Shown here: positions 26,780 through 39,992 of the stretch, in pieces
Numbering within the stretch: position 1 is the first letter of the stretch
Layout of the letters: each line of letters begins with the position of its first letter
Assembly (NCBI GenBank): GCA_035222895.1
Contig: JAVYIG010001836.1
Coordinates: 124,001-188,000, forward strand
Length of the DNA: 64,000 nt
Origin: Strongylocentrotus droebachiensis
Lineage: Eukaryota; Echinodermata; Echinoidea; Camarodonta; Strongylocentrotidae
Direction: 5' to 3'
The notes under the pieces: model-generated
Seen by the model: the letters and a program-made list of their open reading frames with translations, nothing else
Database searches by the model: none
What the model was told of the DNA's origin: nothing
Position numbers and translations under genes: made by a program

Positions 26780-28500
26780 TTACGCTAATCAACCTCTATC
26801 TTCACTCTTTGGATCTATTCATGTGCAACCCATTAGCTAACTCAGGCTCAAAACAGCTAGCGCGGCTACTCTAAAGTTTGAGGTGTCATGCAGAACATTC
26901 AAGGTCGGACATTCTCAAAGAGAAGACACAGCCCCAGAGGGTAGCGGCGTATGTCATGTCTCTGTTTTCCATTCATGTGCATCTCATCGGTGAAGTCAGG
27001 CTTAAAACACAGCCGAGTACATAGGTTTCGAATTACAGTGCGGTACGTTGAAGGTTGGATATATTTGGAGCTAAATATTTTACATCAAGATAAGTGGCCT
27101 TTGTCCAACGGATTTCACAACGTGTAACAATCTAACTTAATAACTTAACTTGAACGCAATTACTGTGGCTGTAACCAATATCCAATCCCTATATTTTATA
27201 TCTGAATAGTTTGTTCATGCCAAAACACAGATACTCTTATCATGTCTATATTATGAGGTGCCAGGCAAAACATTGTAAGATCGGAGATCTTTGAAGGCAG
27301 ATACAGTCTCTGAAGTCAGTGGCCCATGTCGACTTGTTTTACAGTCTTTCATGTATGTATCTGTAGGTCTTAATTACCAATATTAAATCTCTGTCTTCCA
27401 TTTAGGTGCAACTCCTTAGCTAAACCAGGCACAGACGCAGCCACTTTAAGACTGTAAAAGCAGTACATTGTAAGGTCAGAGATTTCCGAAGGCAGGTACG
27501 GCCTAGGATGTCAGCGGCACATGTCCAATGGCTTTCGAAACCTGTCACAATCTAACTGAAACACAATGACCCGAATTCACAAGGAGGTTTGTCGACCAAC
27601 CTAGGTTTATGTGCGTCATATGATGCGTTTCGACGAGTTTCAAACCAAGGTTTGTTTCGACGCGTTTCAAACCAAGGTTTGTACAAACCTCATGGCCCGA
27701 ATTCACAAAGCAAGGTTTGAGCTCAGACCAAGGTTTGAGGTCAAACCTCCTTTTGTTTCGCCAAACCTTCTTTTGTTATTTACAAACCTGGTTTGTAAAT
27801 AACAAAAGGAGGTTTGGCGAAACAAAAGGAGGTTTGAGCTCAAACCCGGTCTGAGCTCAAACCTTGCTTTGTGAATTCGGGCCCATATGACGCACATACG
27901 CCTAGGTTTGCCGACAAACCTCCTTAGTGAATTCGGGCCATCGACTGTGGCTCTAACCAATATTTTATCCCTATCTTCCATCCCAATAGTTCATATAGGC
28001 TAAACAAATAGATATTCTACCATGTCTTTGCTTTTAGGTGCCATGCTGAACCTTTGAAAGATCGGAGATCTGCAAAAACAAATAAAACCACTGAGGTCGA
28101 TGGCCTATGCCCACCAGCCTTTGCGGATTTTTAAAAACCTATAGTTTTAGCTTTTACCAGCATTCAATTTGTACATTCCAGTCATGTGCATCTTATTAGC
28201 TGAGGCAGGATTAAAACGCAGCTACTTTCGAATTTTATTTTCAGTAAATTGTGAGGTTGAATTAAATAGATATATCCCCGGAAATCACCGCCTACAAGTG
28301 TATGCCATCGGCTTCCATTCACAGTCTGTAAAATTAACTTTAGGCTTTCTAGCTGCGACTCTTACCAATATGCAGTCCCTACTTTCTGTTTTATGTGGTT
28401 AAATCAAGCTTAAAATGCTGCTACTTAAAGTGCGGAACATTGTAAGGTCGGAGCTTTTCGAAGATAGATAACATCCCACAAGGTGAGTGGCCTACGTCCA
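26780..28500. repeat. Degenerate tandem array, unit about 200 bp
   Basis: Six or more anchor sites related to CATTGTAAGGTCGGAGAT recur near 26893, 27049, 27271, 27467, 28051 and 28440. Other recurring blocks are TGTGGCTSTAACCAATATYCA, CATGTGCATCTYATTAGCTGA and CAACCTGTAACAATCTAACT. Most units are 160-230 bp; the wide gap between 27467 and 28051 is filled by the foldback insertion at 27571-27940. Confidence 0.75.
27571..27940. mobile_element. Nested foldback element
   Basis: The outer arms start CCCGAATTCACAAGGAGGTT and end as the inverse, AACCTCCTTAGTGAATTCGGG. Between them a second palindrome (about 27694-27883) runs from CCCGAATTCACAAAGCAAGG to its inverse. The inner palindrome is almost all stem, with its centre near 27790 at AAACCTGGTTTG. 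The motif CAAGGTTTG / CAAACCTTG and variants recur throughout. It splits a unit of the tandem array between AACACAATGA and GACTGTGGCTCT. Confidence 0.85.
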
Positions 28501-28850
28501 ACGTCTTTTAACGTCGGCATTGTAATTGCCTTGGAGACGTCGTGTCCCGCATGGGGTTATTACGGAAGACCGCGCAGAAATTGACCCCTTTGGTCGCAAA
28601 ATGATAGGATCAAATCCTCTGGTGCTGAGCAACCCAACATACAAGGGGGAAACCCCGCGAAGAAGCGTCTTATCTGCAAATAATTACATATGTAAAGCGG
28701 GATTACATTATATATAAATAGATTGTTTCAAAGTGGTTTACGTCACAAATGGATAATGGAAAAGATATGCTGCTTAATAGGTCTTGAGGTAATAATGAAA
28801 TATGATATATACTTTGGTGTTTAACTGAGAACGATTTTTTTTGTTGAAAG

Positions 28851-28854
<4 letters not shown>

Positions 28855-28881
<27 letters not shown>

Positions 28882-28882
28882 T
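28855..28882. repeat. (TA)n microsatellite
   Basis: Roughly thirteen TA dinucleotides in an AT-rich context. Confidence 0.9.
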
Positions 28883-29617
28883 CTTTATATTTTTTCAGGA
28901 TACAATCCAGTTGATTGGGAAACATTTAACAATGCTTGAATAAATTATCAAAGGTTAAGTTTTATACCAATCTTTATTATTTACTGCAATAAAAAACTAA
29001 AAACTAAAAATAGCCGCAAAAAGATACTAAACTATAAACTGCCAAAAAAAAATGTTTGAGGAAGATAACAAAACGAAAATCAAGACTTTGTGTAATCCCC
29101 TTGAAATTGCGTTTTTGCGTGAGGAATACTTCATTAAGATTTTGCTGTGGGCTATCTTTGCTGCTCGTAAATTGTTCAACATAATATCATGGTTCAATGT
29201 CTCCTGCTAGGTATTGGAGTGGATAAACTACTGTACATGTACACGTTTCTCTTCGCATACTACTCAAGCGATTTTACAGCAATGTATCGATTGTAATATC
29301 AGGTGCAGTAGACGAATAAATACATATGCCCATTTGGTGGGTATATTTGTGAATTTATACTGAAAAGTTATCCAGACATACAAGATCTGGTATATCAATG
29401 TACCCTATTTTTTCTGATATATTTTTTCAAATTCATACGTAAATGTTCTTCAGGTTCTTCTTGTTTATGCCGCAGCAGTATATTAGCTGATGTAGGGTTT
29501 TGTAAAAGAATATAACCTCAATTGTTAATGAGAAACTTTAAAGCATTTTAAGAGCCGGTACCGTAAAGTGGGGGAGGGGGGATCCATGCATGTAGCGACA
29601 AGAGTAAACAAACGAAC

Positions 29618-29668
29618 AATAAAACAAGATCACTCTGTTTTCCTGTAAAAAAAAAAAAAAAAAAAAAA
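29618..29668 (+). repeat. AATAAA followed by a 22-base poly-A tract
   Basis: AATAAA at 29618-29623 lies 23 bases before an uninterrupted run of 22 A at 29647-29668. The spacing is that of a polyadenylated transcript, suggesting the 3' end of a retroposed cDNA or LINE. No coding remnant was recognised upstream. Confidence 0.4.
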
Positions 29669-31998
29669 TTGCATCTAAATGCTAAATTACACCGTTTTTT
29701 GTCGATCACCGATTTGTTTTCCCGAAAATAGAAATGTAAGGCAAAATAATAAGAAAACTTAACGCAATAGTCACGTTCCTTCTTGCCCGTACATGGAATC
29801 TAATAAAGGAACTATTTTAATCAACTCGGAGATCATAGGCCGGGATGAAAAAAACATTCAACAGAAAGCAATCTTTCATAATACCGATGTTCTCAGACAA
29901 GAGAAAAACAATCACGCGCTGGGTCGATCCATCCTTCTGTGTCAATCATAAACGTTGTTTATAGCATATGTCCTGGAGCATTGGTCTTTAATATGCGTCT
30001 CCGGGGTTATCTCGCAAGATCAAAATGAAACATTAAACAATGTTTTACTTCCGCCCTTGAAGACTCGCCGGCATCACGTCAGCATCGATGGATGGAATAA
30101 GGGAGAGCTGAACCAAATCAATACGGTGCACTTTACTCAGGTTCCTTGCCAAATTAGGATATATTGATTGTGATGGGTAGAAGGGGAAACTCCTCGAGAT
30201 ATACTTCACTTTCGTTTTCCCCTCCGTGACCATAAAATATCTCCGATCGGCGATGAGCTGATTAAATTGTGTAAATAAAATAACACTTGATTCCCACGGG
30301 CTGGGAGGCGGAGTCGTCTAGATGGGTGTACTGTCGGGTTACATGCTGTAAACGTCGGTTAGCGTGAGCAGACAGTTTCATAAACCATGTAAACAGCGGA
30401 GGGCGGGTGGTGGCGCTGTAGAAGTGGTTCTGGAAAAGATCTGGTCGGACATATGCGACCTTCAATTGTCTCTTGCTATCTACGCCTGATGTTGAACTGG
30501 TGATGTTTTAAGATAAATTGATGCTGTGGTTTTGACTAGCCACCGCTTGAACATCCTTAACCAGGATTCAGTCATGATTTCTTTAAAAGATACATCCCGA
30601 TTTGTGTTTTCAATTGCTACATAAGTGCATAACCTTGAATGGGAATCATTCGAACACGACCCATAGACGTAGTTCTGTTCACATTGCTCCTCCAAGTGGC
30701 CAACGATAATCTGGGATCTAGATAGCGGAAGAAGGCATATTTTTATTTCACAACATAATAGAACTGTCAAATAATATCATTTAAGGAATTTAACAAATCT
30801 GATATTAGGACCATTCTAATATTTTTCATAATCTTTATTAAGTCTTGTATTTTCTGGTGGCTCATTCCTATTTCATCATGACTGTAGTAAGAGTCTTTTT
30901 AGTTCTAGATCATTTTATGGAATATCAAACGTAATCCTCCTTCCTCAAGGCAGTATAAAAGAAGTATCATTGAGTGCTTGTTTCTGCTCGTTTTTATTTT
31001 ACATCAAATTATGCTTTGACCTTGTGAATTTTCGATTAGTATTTGCCTAAAAGAAAACCTACATCAGCTGCCACTTGATAAAACCTTGATGAGAAGGTAG
31101 AGCAAAACGTCAATTCTTAATAATTATGTAAGAAACATGTTTACAACTCCATTTTCTCAATCCATCTGGTCCAAATCCTTTAAGCTGCTTTACGACTTGG
31201 CAATGAAAGAAAAGCAACGAAGGTTGCTTCTTTTACTGGAGGATTCGTCCATTCACTTTGCGAAATGACTCAAAGATGTTTGTTGACATGAAATTGCTTC
31301 CAAACGTTTGATTGACACGGTCACAAAGAACAGGTTTTTAAGTAAAAATGTCAAAGTTTGTCAAAGCAGAGAACGTGTGAATATACACATCCGGCTACGT
31401 TTGAAAGTATAGGCTTATTTTCCTTTTCTTTCGTTCTGTATTATCGCTTAACCTCGTGATGTGAAATACTTTTTCGCTTCTCCTTATTTTAAAAGTAGCG
31501 GCACCCATGGCTTGTTTTCAAGCAACTAAGTGAGTGGAACTGCTAATGATAAATATGATAAAAACTAAAATACATAAAAAAGGAACGGACAATTTCTAGG
31601 TCGCTGTTTTTACGATACGAAAAGATGAGCAAGCAAAGCGTTTAACTGGAACCAGAATATTGACAGTGTTGACGTAAAACTAAAGATGTAGGCATGTTTC
31701 ATTATGAAGCAGTTAGTTGCATCGAATTTCCAGCTAACTGAGTAGCGTCTTATTGCTATGAAAAATTGCCATTTACATGTAATGTCCTGTAATTTTTGTT
31801 CACAGGTATGTCATCGAATTGCATATGTTGCAGTAAAATGACCGATTCGATCACGTATTCAAGAACATAAATGTGAATCTGTTACGGTGAGGCCTTTACA
31901 ATGCATAATAAATAATAGGCATCCACAAGTATAAGCCTGTATTACGTGGATCCCTGATTACGTATAAAATGAATAATGACTTTTATGTATTTGGCTTC

Positions 31999-32120
31999 AG
32001 GGTCATGTCTCATAAAGAGTTGCGATTGATCTGAATCAATCGCAAGTCATCTAATCAATCGCACGTCTGCACTCTCCTATCTTTAATGTACATAATTGCG
32101 ATTAATCGCAAATAATTTGA
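31999..32120. repeat. Short repeat with AATCGC palindromes
   Basis: GCGATTGATCTGAATCAATCGC is an interrupted palindrome at 32022-32043. AATCAATCGCACG and GCGATTAATCGCA follow within 80 bp. The form resembles a small interspersed foldback repeat, but no second copy lies in this window. Confidence 0.45.
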
Positions 32121-33068
32121 TATTTAAAAAAAAAATCCTAAGAAACCCTGGCGGAAAGAGAAATGATACGATATAAAACTCATTGAATAAATGGTATAAG
32201 TATTGGTTAAAGTATTCATTATTTTCTGCGTCCCTTCATTTCTCAATAAGCTTATTATGAAACCTCATGACGACTGCACTGCTGCATATTTATGTATGCC
32301 GCTCTTTGAAGCTATGTCCGCGTCTCCTTTCAGTCGTGGTGCACAGCTAATATCGTCTTTATGATGAAATGATGAAAGGATAAATTTAGAATAGAATGGC
32401 GCTTTTCAGCGTTAGTCAGCAATAAAACCGGCTCCCCTGTCGCTTTGCGTACTGGTTCGTGCAAACAAACTTCTTTCTTTCTTTTGGGGTTGTTTTCCCA
32501 CATGATATTATATCTTCGCGATTCTCCATCTTAGATTGATGTTTTATTAACACGTATGTTGTGTATATACTTGACAATATGCGCTTTGAACGGTCTGCAT
32601 GTATACTGCGATGTGGTGAAGACGACATCAGCATTAACGTATGACTAAACAAAAATGACATACTGAAGATGATTTTTGAAAATAAAACAACATATTTTCA
32701 AAATATATTCTCCCAAATATAGTCAATGTATTATATTTTCTAATATTTTCTAATATTTTCTAAATACTTGAGTGTTGTTTTCGTACTGAGTGTTATTCCG
32801 ACATGGTATTTGGTTAATTTCTTTTTCACCATGCTTTATCGTAAAATTACTATGGAGAATATTATGTTAATTCGTTATCAGCGGTATGTAACTGTAATGC
32901 TCCACTGATATCGCAATTACATTAACAGGATAATCATTTATTTAAAGATCAAGTGGCATCCTGAAATATAAATTATTGTGTGCACTCCACATTAATTGAT
33001 ATATCTTGGTCATCTCATTCTCGATGTGTGTCTGTCTTTGTTTGTTTTGTCTGTCTGCCTGCCTGCCT

Positions 33069-33070
<2 letters not shown>

Positions 33071-33099
<29 letters not shown>
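33071..33099. repeat. (CT)n microsatellite
   Basis: Pure CT dinucleotides preceded by TGCC tetramers. The three overlapping plus-strand open frames that start upstream are low-complexity Leu/Ser products. Confidence 0.9.
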
Positions 33100-33102
<3 letters not shown>

Positions 33103-36100
33103 TCATTCCTTTCTGTATATCCATTATGTATATTTCTTTCTCACATTGCCATCTCTTCTTCTTCTTTTTTCATTTTCGCTCCCTTCCGTTCTTTTATACC
33201 TCGTTTCGCCAGCGGTCTCGTACATGGAGCGAAACGAAGCAATTTGCTGGCTTAGTACTCTCGCATTTCACCGGTCTAGGCGGAAAACGGGGGAAAGCCG
33301 AATCCGTTCATGCCGTTTGCCTCTATATTAATACCGAATGCACTTATTTTCGGCCGACTCCCAATGTGGGTCGGCTCTCTCTCTCATATGGCTTGAATTA
33401 TTGCTACAAAATGGTAACTCTACGACTAAGTTCACAATCAGGGAGCTGCTGGACACGTGGTGTTCATTGCAGACATTCATCATTAAAATTGCAATCCATT
33501 ATCATAAATGTTTGTTTTCGCTGCAAAAGCAATCTTACTTTTCGTGAGGTTTACGGTGGCAGTCCAATACGGTCCTAGCTAGTTGTTGTGTATAGTATAT
33601 GATTGGACTCTCTATATGATGCATACTACATAGAAGAATGATATTGCATCGGAAAAAAATAAATGTATTTGTTATTATCCGATTTATAAAAGTTGTATCC
33701 CTTAAATTAGCTGTTGGAATCTATGAAAAAATATAAGTGCACATGTATCTAATTCACGTACTGTGACCTAAATGCATACAAATCGAATCACAATCGAATC
33801 TTTGTTTTTGAAGCCTTTTTAAGAAATAGAAAGAGCTCAATTTAGCACTTCCCGTGTTTGCGAGAAAAAAAAAACATTTCGTCATCGCACAAATGGCTAC
33901 ATGACTTAGCGAATTGTAGGCAATCTACAAATCTCGCACTGCTGATCATGCAAAGCAACTTGTATAGTACTGTATCATATTTGATACGAAGCTCATTGTA
34001 TACAAATACAATCTCGTTGACGTCTACCTAACCCTCACTTCAAACAATCGAATGGACGAAATAGCCTTCATCCTCCCTTGCATTTCAACGTTATGCTTAC
34101 CTATGTAATAGAAAGAAAGATGTTGATAACAATGTATTACGTTGGCTAAAATACAAACCAATATTGATCATTTTTAAAGAAGTTTATGATTATACTTATT
34201 CTCTCTTTAACTCTCGGGTGGTATAGTAGAAAGAGACAGAGAGACAGACAGACATAAATAGAAATGAGAATGTAGTGCTGACGTCACAACGAGCGGACGA
34301 GAAACATCTGATCCCTAATCATTTCACTCGATCGCATCTAATGCTTAATATCATAAGCTGCATGATGGATGTATCGATCTGACTTATATAGTAATTGCCA
34401 TCTATTGCGTGTTGAGCGAGTGGGTGTATTAAAGAGCGTATTGTACGCCGCTTTGCTTTCCTTCAATGGGGGCGTAATGTGCTCACCAAACTTAACTTCC
34501 TAAGCATACGAACAAAGTAGAATTTCCACTTACCCCCAAACTATTTTTGACATGCTCATCTTATGTCATGAAAATTGCATGAATGTGGGCAATTTACCTG
34601 ATAAATTTCAGTAAGCTACTCTTTCACCAATCGGGGGAGTACAATAAGTATCCGTGCACGTGTGAAATCGATTTTTAATTAAAAAGGCTTTGAGAATGGT
34701 GTCCTTGTAATTAAAAAGGTTCTTAATATACATGTACAGGCACCCTTTAAGAAAGCAGGGGCGACAAATAAATGTCCTTCCACAATGTTAACATATGAAC
34801 TAGACAATTAAATGAAAGTATGTTAAGGACGTCAGTTTGTTATATTTGGAAAGAAGAATGAATTATATCGTCAAAAGTAATTGACGGACTCCCACACATA
34901 GATCATAAAGGCTGAACCACAAATGAAATTTGCCAGACGGTAAGGCTATCTTCAACTGCCAACAATTTTATCTATTCGGCACAAACTTTGGTGTCTGGTT
35001 CGCCTCCTCATTCTCCATCTTCTCTTCATGGCCCCTTACTCGCAAGGGCGTAGCCACGGGGCCCATAGAGAGGTGGATTTAATAGGGGTATGACACCCGT
35101 CACCATTAAACATTTTCCGTCGGGAAAATTCGGCGTCTTAAAGACGGTCGGCACAGTGCGAACATTGATGACCTTTTGCACCCTGCTTGTTGAGGAAAAT
35201 GTGAGCATCTGTCGGTAAATATTTGATAATCCACAACCTGTACTTTTCTTTGTCGGCAGATTCGAAACTCTGATCACCTTATTTCCCCTATGAACATTTT
35301 ACACGTTCCTTGTCGGCGAATTTTTCCGACCCCCGCCCCTCCCCCCTTAAAAACAAGACTAGCGAACCCCTGCGCGAACCTGTATATTCCGGAAGATAAT
35401 GTTAGAACTCTTTGCGTTACAGTTGACAAATTATGTTGTTTTCCTCAACCAATATTTAAACAAATCAAGTCATTATATCGATTTTTCACGTTAATGTATT
35501 TACACATGTGTTGGTATCAATATGACGATACAATATAAAATGTGTTAGAAGTAGCCGGGAGATGAAACAGATTGGGGGATTATGGTAATCATAAATGCCG
35601 AAATTCTTGACAGAGATTTTTTTCTGGATCAATATCTATGAATCCATCATTGATACATACAGCTTTATTAAGAGAGGGGGAACAATGAAATAAATACGAA
35701 CGGCATAACACGATAATGGAATGTTAAAGTGCGTTTTAATGTTATTTTTTGTTCGTCAACAGTCTTGCGCACGACCTAATACGTAACTTAAATTTTCGAG
35801 ATATGATATGGGTGAAACTAGAGAGGAAAAAGAAAAACGGAAACAAACAAAAAGCGTTGAAGGCTGTCACGTACTTGTGGTTTACCCCCAAACCTATACC
35901 TTTCTGTTCCATCATCCAAACACCATACCAGTAAGTTCGGCTCAACAACCAAAACCCGGCTGTGAGGATGATGTGCGCGTGTTGCCAATCGGCTACGGAC
36001 GCCACTGTTGTTTTACTCATCGCGAATGGTTTGTTCAGTTGCAGACTACACTTGCCTGACATCTACGGCTCCTTCCATGCGGGGATTGCATTACATTAAT

Positions 36101-37098
36101 TGGCGGAAAGCATTCGGAGTGCAAGTGGTTACGGTAAAGTAAGCTATCACCGACATGGTGGTACGCCACGGCACCTGGTCGCTTTCCCCGATGTGCTAAA
36201 TTATACAGCTAACCACGTGTAATTGAGTAATAGGCTTTTGATTCGTATGCCACATGTCAAAGATCTGCCGCATCAAGAATTCATGCTGGAAGGATGAATG
36301 TCAAAGATGGTGATGTCTTCAAATTAACGGTTTGATTAAATCACGCAATGAACGATGAAGTGCGCCATTGCATAGATTTTACATTAATTGCAAATGATTA
36401 CACCACGTATGGGCTGGTACATAAAGAAAAATGAATTTCCTTAATTAAGGAATTAGGTATTGATTTAATGCCGTGTTTCCTTCATTACCACACTTGTCCT
36501 ACAACGCTGTCTGGGCCTCATATCGCTAAGTTGGTGGATTCTTCGATGGAAGATAGAGATGTTTGAAAATCAACAAAAAAAGCTACCCCATAATTGTACA
36601 CGTTTTTTGCAATCTTTGAAGATTATCTCTGAATCTCTTTATATCACATTAAAATGGTAATTTTGTGAGTATGTTGAATGCTGGTGTGACAAGGTTGGAA
36701 GCCGTTAAATGGTTGTGGACATTAAAAGGATATTTGGACATCCAACAAACACATATTATGATACATGATTAAGAAGTGAGAAATTACTTTCAGAAGGATA
36801 TGTATTTTCGCCCGAATTTCAATTCCAATTAAATCTCAACTAAAGATTACCTTTAAAATGTGATAAGAAGCTCCGTGTCTTGTAAGGTTCCGCCTCGTCA
36901 ACACAGCTGTCTTCATCTAATCGCAGATATTAGGTCGAGATCGAATTAAACCGCTTCTCAAACGATGGATTCCCCTTCTACACACGATTCCCTTTTTCTC
37001 ATGTATACATATCTGCTGAGCCTGTTGAGAATAAGGGACGGCAAAGTGAGAGGGGTGCTTGAATGGGGAGGACAAGCTTAGTATTAATTACAATTTAA

Positions 37099-37450
37099 CC
37101 CCCCCCCCCACACACACACACACTCTCTCTACCCCTACCCCAAACACCCTCACCCACACACACTTTCTCCATGTCTATTTTATAATGTCTACCTCCCCTT
37201 CTTGTTACATATCTCATTTTTAAATTGTGTCTTAATAAATCATCTCTCTCGACCTCTCTCCGACACACACCCACATACCCACACACTCTCTATCTTCATT
37301 TTCTATCTACTTCTACTTGCCCTACTTTTCAAATACTTTTGATCCTTAATTACCTCCATTTTCTGTCTCTATTCCCCATCTCTCGTTTTCTCTCTCGCTC
37401 TGTCTCACTCTACACACAGACAACGCACACGCACGCACGCCCATTTACAC
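37099..37450. repeat. Pyrimidine-rich simple-repeat region
   Basis: A C-run and (CA)n open the region at 37099-37122. CACAC, CTCTCT and GCACGCACGC stretches follow with AT-rich gaps up to about 37450. Confidence 0.85.
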
Positions 37451-38737
37451 GCACACTCATTACGAGCAGGTATTTTGGAAGATGTTTGTAATCTTGTTTC
37501 ATTAAAGTTGTTCAACAAAGAGAAGGCAATTACTTTCGAAAATGCATTAATCTATAACTTTAATGGACCTGCTATATATCTACATCACCATAGTCATATC
37601 AATATATTTACATTCGGTGTCCACAGTAAACCAAATCTGTGTCCTCTTTAGAAAATACCCCCATAACAAGTATGCCCGAACCGACTCGTGTGTGGAAATG
37701 AGTATAGCACTGTTACAAATTATCTGGGAAAGTCTCGAAAAGTCACTCTAATTAAATCATCTTGTATACCTATACTCCCAAGAGAAACTTTTGAGAAAGT
37801 TTAGTATTCCGTGGAAGTAGGTCGCCTTCTCGAACCAAAAGATGGGCAAGTAATTAGTTGTCTTTTTTCACGGTTTGTGTTGTATTTGGGGCAATTATCT
37901 CAGTCAAAATCAAGGAACGAATAGTGAGTAATGGTTTTGCCATGATTGATTTAATCTTTATGTGTGTAGTTTTCTGTTGTAAAAATGAAAATCCTTCATG
38001 TCTTTTTTCTTTCCGAAATTAGGTTAAAATCTCAATCACTAAGGATCTCCAATCGAGGGGAATTCGCATTAAAGCAAGTCGCGGGGAAATTGCTAATAAT
38101 TCCAGTGAAGATAACAAATGAAAAATAGAGATATCTATCTTTAATAGTTCTTTCCGGATGGAAAGGGGTATGCGGATATATCCATTGTATTTGTAATTGC
38201 ATGCTTCGGGCATTCCATTATGGCTCTGATGAGATATAACCGATCTTTTCCTCGTCTTAATCTGAATTCTGTTTCTTCCTTTTGATTCTGATGACTGCGT
38301 TCAATCAAGGATTTTGTTGGCCACGACATGACATCGCTTTAAGCACAAAACCATAGTTGTTGGCAGTCTTCAAATGGTTTCGAAATTTCCTACACTTTGT
38401 GCGGTGGTTTATTCTTAGTTTGATATAACACTTTTTTTGCGAGCGAGATAAAGAAACGGGAAAATTTATATAAAAACGGATCATCTCAGAATAGCACGCG
38501 GAGGTATTTTCAAGAGGGCGCAGTTTAAAACCTTTTCATAGATATAATTAAATAAAAATGAAATGAGCCAAGTAGCAGGTAATTTTGTGTACCCATTTTC
38601 AAGATATCATTACAAAATATATTATTTTGTGGGAATTTTCCCCCTTCTTCGCAGACTGTAGCTTAAAGGAATTTATCGAATGTAGTAGTCTTAATTTACC
38701 CCAACAAAAAACTTTTTTTTTCTTTCTTGTGTTCCAT

Positions 38738-39112
38738 TTAAAGGTAAAGACCAGTAATGGTCATGCGATTGCATTGTCAAAGAAACGTTGTGGAATCGAT
38801 CAGAAAAGGTTGATCATCTAGCATCTAGCATCTGCAAGGTTCTGGAATCATCAAAATGATAAGAAATTTTGCCCATTCTTCGTAAAGTTACAAGCACTAT
38901 ACACAGAAAGATGTATATGGGACTACCCTATCTCTCTCACACGACCATGAGAGAAATAAATTTACCAAATATATGAATTAGTAGGCGGTTTCCCGGCAAA
39001 TTTTGTATCATCATGTATTAGTCAAAACATATTCTTTCACATGATTGGTAATGAGAGCTTCAATTTCATTTTTTGAAATTGGGGCGTTACCAATACTGGT
39101 CTTTACCTTTAA
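38738..39112. mobile_element. TTAA-flanked MITE, complete copy
   Basis: The left end is TTAAAGGTAAAGACCAGTAA and the right end CAATACTGGTCTTTACCTTTAA is its inverse. This gives 375 bp with inverted ends of about 20 bp and TTAA at both borders. The interior (ATGCGATTGCATTGTCAAAG, TTTCCCGGCAAATTTTG) is shared with 14540-14908. A TTAA target is typical of piggyBac-type insertion; the terminal bases are not the usual piggyBac CCC, so the family is open. Confidence 0.75.
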
Positions 39113-39578
39113 TACAATGGCGGTACAGATATTTTAAGGAGGGAATAGTAATCAGCCGTATAACCAATTTCCTTTCGGCAGATATATTGTAATTATCTTC
39201 TTTTTATCCTTTTGAATATACCTTTTTTTCCCTGGCCTCATTTTATTCTTTGACATTCAGTTATTTTCACTCGGTAATTAAAATTAAAATGCAAAAAAAA
39301 TTGTGATTATATAGACTCCCAGTTTGTTTTTAGTGCAAAGGATTACGGTACAGTAAGCCGATAACTCCAGATTTAATTGGCAGCAGTATAATTTTCTTTT
39401 GGTGGTATTGAAGATGATGCGTATGTTAATTACAAAAATGGTGGATTGTGAGGATTACTGCGGGTCATCTATATTCATAACCGGATTTTCTCTCTATCAG
39501 CCTATCGGTATTACAAAAATAAACAGGAAATGACGTATTAGCCTGGGATAGCAACTAGAAACATTTTCATATTTCTTG

Positions 39579-39881
39579 CGCTTCCGTCACTCCCTCTGTC
39601 TCTCCCTCCCCAATCTGTCTCTCTTCTACCGTCCCTCCCTCCCTCCTCTCCGCGTCTGTCGAGAGTCCCCCCCCCCCCCTTCACCCACTCCCACTCCCTT
39701 CCACCCCCTCCGTTTCATCTCCCCCTCTTTACCTTTTCCCCTCCCTGCTGGAGGGAGCTGGAGGGAGAGATAGTCGTCACAGCGAACCTAAAATAAACGC
39801 AATGTGGGCACCTTGGGTAGTGTGCAGGTGTGTGAATTTTCTCTCCACCCCTCCCCCTCTTTCTCTGTCTCTCTCCCCCTT

Positions 39882-39915
<34 letters not shown>

Positions 39916-39920
39916 TATGC
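39579..39920. repeat. CT/C-rich simple-repeat region
   Basis: Pyrimidine tracts at 39579-39740 and 39838-39920, including a C-run near 39668 and a pure (CT)n near 39882-39902, lie immediately upstream of the MITE at 39993. Confidence 0.85.
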
Positions 39921-39992
39921 TACTCCCCCTCTCACTCCCTTCATGCTCTCAACCTCCACTGTCTAGCCGTCCAACGTGACAGTGCTGTTAAC

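Larger units (their letters stand above)
28501..38737. other. No gene recognised apart from listed repeats
   Basis: About 10 kb with no exon match on either strand. A minus-strand open frame at 35742-36062 reads through ordinary-looking sequence but has no family I recognise. A short TATTTTCTAA triplication lies at 32732-32763. Fragments resembling ends of interspersed repeats (GGGCGTAGCCACGGGG) occur near 35046. Confidence 0.5.

Noticed and set aside
33006-33578. 190-codon plus-strand frame, the longest in the window
   Set aside because: Its first third is a CT microsatellite and the rest has no recognisable domain. Two other frames are open over the same tract, as expected for a dinucleotide repeat.
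35742-36062. 106-codon minus-strand frame with a fairly balanced composition
   Set aside because: No domain was recognised, the overlapping plus-strand frames are equally open, and there are no supporting splice signals. It could not be supported as a gene.
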